Assembly (NCBI RefSeq): GCF_011045095.1
Contig: NZ_JAALDL010000015.1
Coordinates: 91,805-155,804, forward strand
From: Grimontia sedimenti
Lineage (GTDB): Bacteria > Pseudomonadota > Gammaproteobacteria > Enterobacterales > Vibrionaceae
DNA length: 64,000 nt
Direction of reading: 5' to 3'
Position 1 is the first letter of the stretch. Each line of letters opens with the position of its first letter. The notes under the pieces are model-generated. The model was not told where the DNA came from, did no database searches, and was given only the letters and a program-made list of their open reading frames with translations. Below are positions 58,786 through 64,000 of the stretch, one piece after another. The translations under genes and the position numbers were made by a program.

Positions 58786-60198
58786 ATGATCCAATTTGGT
58801 ACCGGTGGCTGGCGTGCACTGATTGGCGAAGAGTTCACCCGCGATAACGTGCGACTCGTTGCCCAGAGCCTTGCCAACATCATGATTAATGAAAACGCGA
58901 TCGAGCCGGGCTTTGTTATCGGTTATGACCGCCGTTTCCTGTCTGACAAAGCGGCTGAATGGTTTGCAAGCGTGCTAGCTGCAAACGGCATCACTGTTAG
59001 CTTTATCGACAAATACGTTCCAACCCCTATCGTCATGTTCAAGGCGAAGGAGATGGAAACCCACTACTCGGCGTGTATCACCGCTTCGCACAACCCAGCG
59101 GATTACAACGGCGTCAAAGTCTTTATCAAAGGTGGCCGTGACGCAGACGAAATCATCACCGCGAAGATTGAGGAGCAAATCAGCCAGCTTCAACTGAGCG
59201 ATGTGAAAACCATCGACTTCGAAGAAGCGGTTGAAGCAGGCTCGGTCAAAATCATCAACCCGATGAACGAGTTCGTGGATTCGATCATCGATTTCATCGA
59301 CATTGAAGCGATCAAGAAAGCCAACCTGCGCGTGCTGATCGACCCTATGTTCGGTGTGGCGAAAAACGCCCTGCAAACCGTTCTTATCTCTGGCCGCTGT
59401 GATGTTGACGTGATCAACGACGGTGCAAACCCAGGCTTCGGCGGTTTGATGCCATCACCAAGTGCTGCAACGCTTTATCGCCTGAAACATTTGGTTGCTC
59501 ATGAAGGTTACGACATTGGTATAGGTACCGATGGTGATGCAGACCGTCTTGGCATCATCGACGAGAAAGGTAACTTCATTCACCCGAACGAAGTCCTGTT
59601 GCTGCTGTACTACTACATGCTGAAGTACAAAGGCTGGAAAGGCTCTGTGGTACGTAACATCGCGACCACTCACCTGCTGGATAAAGTCGCCGCAGACCAT
59701 GACGAGAAGAGTTTTGAAGTGCCTGTTGGCTTCAAACACATCAGTTCACAAATGGAAGCAGATGACTCTCTGATTGGCGGCGAGAGCTCTGGTGGCCTGA
59801 CAATCCGCGGTCACATCAAAGGTAAAGATGGCGTATTCGCTTCAAGCTTATTGGTGGAAATGATCAGCGTAACGGGCAAGAAGCTATCTGAATTGCTTGA
59901 TGAAATCTACAGCAAGTATGGCTACGCCTACACCGCTGAAGGTGATTGCACGTTCAAAGCTTCTCAGCGCGAAGAGCTCTACAACAAGATTTATGTAGAA
60001 AAAGCGCTGCCAGAGTTTGCTTATGAGATTGAAAAAGTTAGCTATGCCGATGGCCTGAAGGTTTACTTCAAGAACGGCGGTTGGGCATTGGCGCGCTTCT
60101 CAGGCACCGAGCCACTACTGCGTATTTTCGTAGAGTGGGAAGACAAAGACACCGCGGAAGCTCTGGTTAAACAAATCAAAGAGTTCCTGTACGTTTGA
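58786..60198 (+). CDS. Phosphohexose mutase (phosphoglucomutase/phosphomannomutase family)
   Basis: Last gene of the chitobiose operon; most likely turns GlcNAc-1-phosphate from the phosphorylase into GlcNAc-6-phosphate, which then enters NagA/NagB metabolism. 470 residues of the alpha-D-phosphohexomutase family, four domains: the phosphoserine loop CITASHNPADYNG with Ser101, the metal loop GTDGDADRLG (about 247), the sugar-binding GGESSGG (about 332) and the C-terminal phosphate loop RFSGTEPLLRI (about 441). Ribosome site AAAGGAG. The family does not reveal the sugar by itself; the assignment rests on the operon and on the V. cholerae counterpart VC0611. Confidence 0.9.
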   Translation: MIQFGTGGWRALIGEEFTRDNVRLVAQSLANIMINENAIEPGFVIGYDRRFLSDKAAEWFASVLAANGITVSFIDKYVPTPIVMFKAKEMETHYSACITASHNPADYNGVKVFIKGGRDADEIITAKIEEQISQLQLSDVKTIDFEEAVEAGSVKIINPMNEFVDSIIDFIDIEAIKKANLRVLIDPMFGVAKNALQTVLISGRCDVDVINDGANPGFGGLMPSPSAATLYRLKHLVAHEGYDIGIGTDGDADRLGIIDEKGNFIHPNEVLLLLYYYMLKYKGWKGSVVRNIATTHLLDKVAADHDEKSFEVPVGFKHISSQMEADDSLIGGESSGGLTIRGHIKGKDGVFASSLLVEMISVTGKKLSELLDEIYSKYGYAYTAEGDCTFKASQREELYNKIYVEKALPEFAYEIEKVSYADGLKVYFKNGGWALARFSGTEPLLRIFVEWEDKDTAEALVKQIKEFLYV

Positions 60199-60275
60199 TG
60201 TCAACAATGAACAGGTTAATCCACTAAATTGGCAACAATGCTGTTCATTCCTGCAAACCGAAAGGTTTTTGCAAC

Positions 60276-60302
60276 AAGGGTAGCTTAGCTACCCTTTCTT
60301 TT
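60276..60302. terminator. Terminator at the end of the chitobiose operon
   Basis: AAGGGTAGC, loop TTA, GCTACCCTT, then TCTTTT on the plus strand. The lipoprotein gene on the minus strand ends at its edge. Confidence 0.8.
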
Positions 60303-60594
60303 ATCTGCTGAGGGAGCATTCACGGAAAGAAAGGTCACCGACAACCAGCATAGCGTCATCTCCTTTTGTATATAGCCCCACAGAGCCATCTTCCAGCTCA
60401 TATTGCGCGCCGGAAGCAGATCGAATTCGGGGAAGCTCATACTCAGCATCATTGACATGAATCAACGCGTAGTCTGACATCACCATAGCACCGAACATCC
60501 GGCCATCCTCACATTCATATTGGTGAGGCAATGGTGAAGCACAAGCAGCCAACAGAAAGGCCGACATCGTAACGCCAAGTAATCTCTTCATCAT
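60301..60594 (-). CDS. MliC-like lipoprotein (possible c-type lysozyme inhibitor)
   Basis: 97 residues. The lipobox LLAAC puts the lipidated cysteine at residue 18, so a membrane-anchored periplasmic lipoprotein. The mature part shows the small beta-barrel pattern of the MliC/PliC family: YECEDGRMF at the start, SGAQYELEDGSVGLYTKGDDAMLVV (in two parts) in the middle, and a C-terminal Cys in RECSLSR able to pair with the YEC cysteine. Family members block host or grazer lysozyme. Resemblance was judged by eye only. It runs opposite to the chitobiose operon and stands alone. Confidence 0.72.
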   Translation of the reverse strand: MMKRLLGVTMSAFLLAACASPLPHQYECEDGRMFGAMVMSDYALIHVNDAEYELPRIRSASGAQYELEDGSVGLYTKGDDAMLVVGDLSFRECSLSR

Positions 60595-60640
60595 TCTTCT
60601 CCGTCACTGCGTTCTCATATACCCATATATCTCATCATGA

Positions 60641-60901
60641 ATGCAAAACTTATATGAAAACTTAGTCACAATATTTCACTCTGGTTTGATCCAAGGCGAA
60701 CATTTACTTCGAAACAAGATTATGAAAATACGAAATTTGAATAATTTAACGGGAAAAAATAAAGAGCGCATATTTAACGATATGTATAGCCATTTTTCTG
60801 TACATTGTGCGATCAACGAAAACAATATATTGAAATGCCCCCCATTTCAGCGTCAATCGATGACCGAATTTGCAAAAGGAAAAGTCTTCCCCAGCAACTA
60901 A
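60641..60901 (+). CDS. Short AT-rich open frame, doubtful gene
   Basis: 86 codons beginning MQNLYENLVTIFHSG. Base composition is clearly more AT-rich than the neighbours, there is no ribosome site before the ATG, and no recognisable domain. A start at the internal Met28 (MKIRNLNNL) would not be better placed. It fills the 378-base gap between the lipoprotein and the chitobiase gene, which otherwise shows no clear site. Could be a small acquired gene or chance. Confidence 0.25.
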   Translation: MQNLYENLVTIFHSGLIQGEHLLRNKIMKIRNLNNLTGKNKERIFNDMYSHFSVHCAINENNILKCPPFQRQSMTEFAKGKVFPSN

Positions 60902-60972
60902 TTACCCTGCCTTTTTTCATCGTTATGCTCTTCTATGATTTATTTCGCGTTAGAAATTAAAGGAGCAAACTG

Positions 60973-63546
60973 ATGTTAAAACACGCTTTATTGGCGGCCG
61001 CTATATCTGGAGCATTAGCGGCACCGAGTTATGCAGTCTCTTCGCAGGAGTTAACTCAGTTGGGCCAAGGTCTCGATCTGACGTACTCAGTCATCGATAA
61101 CCAGCAAGATGAGTGGCGTACATTTAAAGGTGTCATTTCTCTCACCAATGACAGCACAACCGCGCTACCATCATCAGGATGGGCTATTTACTTCAGCCAC
61201 ATCCGCATGATCAAACCTTTAGCAACAGACACGCTTAAGGTTTCTCATGTTAACGGTGATATCTTCAAGATTGAACCTACTGCTTCTTTTTCTCCCCTCA
61301 CACCGGGACAGTCACTTGATATCGAATTCTTATCCGAGTTCTGGCAAGTCGCGAAAACCGACGTTATGCCAAACTGGTATCTGGTTTCCGACAGTGGTGA
61401 TACTGCTCTGATTGCCAGCACAAGCAACACCATCAATGGTGAAGTGCCGACTAAGCCAGGTGAAGAGCTACCTTTCGTGTCTGATTTTGACACTGAGCTA
61501 CAGTGGAAGCGCTATGGCGGCAGCATCACCGATTTCTACGACCCGTTCACGGCTGCCGATCGCTACGCGAAAAACAGCGATCTCAGCAAGATTGCTAACG
61601 CAAAAGGGGTTATCCCTACACCTGCTTCAATAAGCTTCGGAGAAGGTGAGATCACTATCGATCCATCTTGGGTAGTGGTTTACGACAATGGCTACCAAAC
61701 CCAGGCAGAATTTATCGCTAAGCAGTTTGGCTTGACCGTAGCGCCTTGGTCTCCAAACCAATCTAAAGTGATTCATGTTGGTTGGGGCCAAGTCACCATT
61801 GACGGAAAAGCTAAGTGGGAAGAAGCATACGAATTAAATGTTTCACCGACCGAGGAAAAGATTGAGATCAACGCTGTTGATGCCGCAGGTGCATTGTATG
61901 CTGCACAATCGCTTATTCAATTAACCGATAACGGCGCAGTGCCTGAAGCTTCGATCGCCGATGCCCCGCGCTTTGCTTACCGTGGACTTTCCATTGATGC
62001 AGCACGTAACTTCCGCAGCAAAGAATCTGTACTGGAATTACTCGACCAGATGGCTGCGGTAAAACTGAATAAACTGCACCTTCGCCTGAGTGACGATGAA
62101 GCATGGCGTATTGAAATCCCAGAGCTGCCTGAACTCGCTGACGTTGGCTCAAAGCGTTGTCATGACCTCACTGAAACCACGTGTGTATTGCCATTCCTTG
62201 GCGCTGGCCCTGATGGCACAGCCGAATCCAATGGCTTCTACACTCAGGCTGACTACAAGGAAATCCTAGCCGCCGCTAATGCGCTAAGCATTGAGGTAAT
62301 CCCTGAAGTTGATATGCCGGGCCACGCGCACGCCGCTATCAAAGCGATGGACGCACGCTTTGAGAAATTTGCCGCGCAAGGTGATTTGGTCAAAGCCAAT
62401 GAGTTCCGCCTGAGCGATCCTGACGACACCACAGAATACCTGTCAGTACAGATGTTTACTGATAACGCCATGAACGTTTGCATGGAGTCAACCTACAACT
62501 TCGTTGATACCGTTGTTGGTTCATTGGTTGCCCTTCATCAGGATATTCAACCACTCAAAACCTTCCACTTCGGTGGTGATGAAATCGCCGGTGCATGGAA
62601 AGACTCTCCTGTCTGTCAGGCATTCCTTGCAAATAACAGCCATGGCATCTCTACCATTGACGAGCTAAGCCAATACTTCGTTGAACGTATCTCTGCCATA
62701 ACGGCGAGCCACAATCTTGATCTGGCTGGTTGGGAAGATGGCCTGATGCACAACAACAAAGTTTACCCTCGCGGGGAAATGGTGAACGCGCAGGTGACCG
62801 GTAATGCATGGCAGAACATCTGGGAATGGGGCGTTGCAGACCGCGCTTACAACCTTGCCAATAATGGCTATGGCGTAATTTATAACCAAGCAACTCACTT
62901 CTACTTCGACCACCCGCATGAGCCAGATCCAGAAGAGCGCGGTTATTACTGGGCGCCACGTTTCACTGACACCCGTAAGTCATTCGGCTTTATGCCAGAT
63001 GACTTGTATGCGAATGCAGACTTTACCCGTGCTGGCGCGCCAATCACTAAAGAAGAAGTGCTCAACGCAGCAGGCGTGAAAACGCTTGAGCGTCCAGAAA
63101 ATGTTCGGGGTCTTCAGGGCTCGATCTGGAGTGAAACTATCCGTACAGAAGCACAGTTCGAAGGCATGACCTTCCCTCGCGCAATCGCTTTGGCAGAGCG
63201 TGCTTGGCATTCGGCATCATGGGAAGCTCACGATGCAGACGGCAAGTTGGTTGATGAGACGGCACGTAATGCTGACTACAATCAGTTCGCAAACCTTGTT
63301 GCGAAAAACATCATGCCTAGCTTGGAAGAGGGTGGCATCGCTTTTAACCTGCCAGTACCTGGCGGCATCATCGAAGCTGGCGTATTGAAAGCGAACAGTG
63401 CTTTCCCTGGTCTTGCGATTGAATACTCCGTTGACGATGGTCAAAGCTGGCAAGCCTATGATGCGAATCAAGCGCCTGCAGTGACTAGTGCACTTATCCG
63501 CACCGTATCAGGAGATCGCTCAAGCCGAATTGCTGAGGTGAAGTAG
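60973..63546 (+). CDS. Exported beta-N-acetylhexosaminidase (chitobiase, GH20)
   Basis: 857-residue exported enzyme that removes GlcNAc from chitin oligosaccharides outside the cytoplasm. Signal peptide of about 22 residues (MLKHALLAAAISGALAAPSYA). In order: CHB_HEX carbohydrate-binding domain (about 25-165), GH20b domain (about 210-330), the TIM barrel with LHLRLSDDEAWRIEIP, EVDMPGHAHAAI and the catalytic Asp-Glu pair in FHFGGDEIAG, and a C-terminal Ig-like domain from about 785 ending SSRIAEVK. The order matches Vibrio harveyi chitobiase, but that protein has a lipobox cysteine and this one has none, so it is likely periplasmic or secreted rather than lipid-anchored. Ribosome site AAAGGAG; own terminator. 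It is separate from the chitobiose operon. Confidence 0.93.
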   Translation: MLKHALLAAAISGALAAPSYAVSSQELTQLGQGLDLTYSVIDNQQDEWRTFKGVISLTNDSTTALPSSGWAIYFSHIRMIKPLATDTLKVSHVNGDIFKIEPTASFSPLTPGQSLDIEFLSEFWQVAKTDVMPNWYLVSDSGDTALIASTSNTINGEVPTKPGEELPFVSDFDTELQWKRYGGSITDFYDPFTAADRYAKNSDLSKIANAKGVIPTPASISFGEGEITIDPSWVVVYDNGYQTQAEFIAKQFGLTVAPWSPNQSKVIHVGWGQVTIDGKAKWEEAYELNVSPTEEKIEINAVDAAGALYAAQSLIQLTDNGAVPEASIADAPRFAYRGLSIDAARNFRSKESVLELLDQMAAVKLNKLHLRLSDDEAWRIEIPELPELADVGSKRCHDLTETTCVLPFLGAGPDGTAESNGFYTQADYKEILAAANALSIEVIPEVDMPGHAHAAIKAMDARFEKFAAQGDLVKANEFRLSDPDDTTEYLSVQMFTDNAMNVCMESTYNFVDTVVGSLVALHQDIQPLKTFHFGGDEIAGAWKDSPVCQAFLANNSHGISTIDELSQYFVERISAITASHNLDLAGWEDGLMHNNKVYPRGEMVNAQVTGNAWQNIWEWGVADRAYNLANNGYGVIYNQATHFYFDHPHEPDPEERGYYWAPRFTDTRKSFGFMPDDLYANADFTRAGAPITKEEVLNAAGVKTLERPENVRGLQGSIWSETIRTEAQFEGMTFPRAIALAERAWHSASWEAHDADGKLVDETARNADYNQFANLVAKNIMPSLEEGGIAFNLPVPGGIIEAGVLKANSAFPGLAIEYSVDDGQSWQAYDANQAPAVTSALIRTVSGDRSSRIAEVK

Positions 63547-63570
63547 TTCTTCATCTAGCTATATACGTCA

Positions 63571-63598
63571 AAAGGCCATCCTTACGGATGGCCTTTTT
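63571..63598 (+). terminator. Terminator after the exported chitobiase gene
   Basis: AAAGGCCATCC, loop TTAC, GGATGGCCTTTTT, 24 bases after the stop. Confidence 0.92.
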
Positions 63599-63658
63599 GT
63601 TGCGTGTCGAACAGCTGTTTTGTCAGTAGCTATGATGAATATGGAAAGTGGCAGATGC

Positions 63659-63693
63659 AAAAAAGCCCTGACCGCCAGGTCAGGGCTTTTTTT
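63659..63693 (-). terminator. rRNA operon terminator
   Basis: On the minus strand AAGCCCTGACC, loop TGGC, GGTCAGGGCTT followed by T-run, about 10 bases after the 3' end of 5S rRNA. It faces the chitobiase terminator across 60 bases. Confidence 0.92.
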
Positions 63694-63702
63694 AAATTGG
63701 AA

Positions 63703-63820
63703 GCCTGGCGATGTCCTACTCTCACATGGGGAGACCCCACACTACCATCGGCGCTGTTACGTTTCACTACTGAGTTCGGCATGGAGTCAGGTGGGTCCAT
63801 AACGCTATGGTCGCCAAGCA
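63703..63820 (-). rRNA. rrf: 5S ribosomal RNA
   Basis: The minus strand reads TGCTTGGCGACCATAGCG at the 5' end and ends GGACATCGCCAGGC, with the universal CCATGCCGAACTCAG in loop C. About 118 nt, full length, and clearly vibrio-like. It is the last gene of an rRNA operon coming from the right. Confidence 0.97.
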
Positions 63821-63938
63821 AATTCTGCTAAGTCTTCACCTTTAAAAAAGGTAAAAACCAAAATCTTGGAAAGCTGTTTCTGTGTTCTCGACACATTCAA
63901 TGTTCTATTTGAGTCCGTCAAAACCCCTTGGGTGTTGT

Positions 63939-64000
63939 ATGGTTAAGCCTCACGGGCAATTAGTATCAGTTAGCTCAACGCCTCGCAGCGCTTACACACC
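63939..64000 (-). rRNA. rrl: 23S ribosomal RNA, 3' end only (cut by window edge)
   Basis: The minus strand reads GGTGTGTAAGCGCTGCGAGG at the window edge and ends GTGAGGCTTAACCAT, the conserved 3' terminus of bacterial 23S rRNA. Only the last 62 bases are present. A spacer of about 118 bases separates it from 5S and holds no tRNA. Confidence 0.95.

Overview
The window reads as chromosomal DNA of a marine gammaproteobacterium of the family Vibrionaceae. Almost every gene has a clear Vibrio homologue, and two long blocks match gene orders known from Vibrio cholerae chromosome 1: the arcA/arcB/glt/mtn/btuF block and the tyrS/vexEF/erpA/hemL/chiS/chitobiose block. In V. cholerae, as I recall its gene order, these blocks are far apart. 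Here they lie next to each other, and the join falls in a small accessory patch at 27.5-30 kb. A genus outside Vibrio itself (Grimontia- or Enterovibrio-like) is my guess and is not shown by the sequence.

Layout. 1-1.1 kb: start of the threonine operon (thrA, cut by the window edge) with its leader peptide and attenuator, on the minus strand. 1.3-4.3 kb: aceK, a small outer-membrane-like protein and an RraA paralogue. 5-11.2 kb: arcA facing arcB, a PAS-GGDEF diguanylate cyclase and the radical-SAM protein YhcC. 11.7-24.1 kb: two complete but dissimilar glutamate synthase operons (gltBD) in tandem. 24.2-27.5 kb: mtn-cbiB-btuF and a TRIC/UPF0126 membrane protein. 27.7-30 kb: a VOC protein, a questin-oxidase-like protein and a flavodoxin-like protein, with a structured 266-bp inverted-repeat element inserted between the last two. 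30-39.2 kb: tyrS (frameshifted), an M23 peptidase, the vexEF efflux pump, erpA, hemL and a tiny Cys-rich membrane protein. 39.3-41.5 kb: a PerM-like transporter and rsmC. 41.7-60.2 kb: the chitin sensor chiS and the whole chitobiose uptake and breakdown operon. 60.3-63.5 kb: an MliC-like lipoprotein and an exported chitobiase. 63.7-64 kb: the distal end of an rRNA operon (5S and the 3' end of 23S), minus strand.

How the genes work together. The chitin block is a full pathway. Exported GH20 chitobiase trims chitin oligosaccharides. The periplasmic binding protein captures chitobiose and signals to ChiS. A Dpp/Opp-like ABC transporter imports it. In the cytoplasm, chitobiose phosphorylase, a GH20 hexosaminidase, a GH9 glucosaminidase, a glucosamine-type kinase and a phosphohexose mutase turn it into hexosamine phosphates. 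The ArcA/ArcB and GOGAT genes are core redox and nitrogen functions.

Points worth attention: two one-base frameshifts (tyrS and the cytoplasmic hexosaminidase), both consistent with loss of one G from GG; a perfect 36-bp palindrome and a SlmA-like site in the 0.8-kb region before the chitobiose operon; an IscR type-1 site before erpA; an FNR-like site before arcA; a MITE-like element made of two long hairpins inside 21-bp terminal repeats; and an RND pump lacking two of the three classical proton-relay residues. I found no clear new multi-gene defence or mobile system; the repeat element and the chitobiose control region are the least explained parts.
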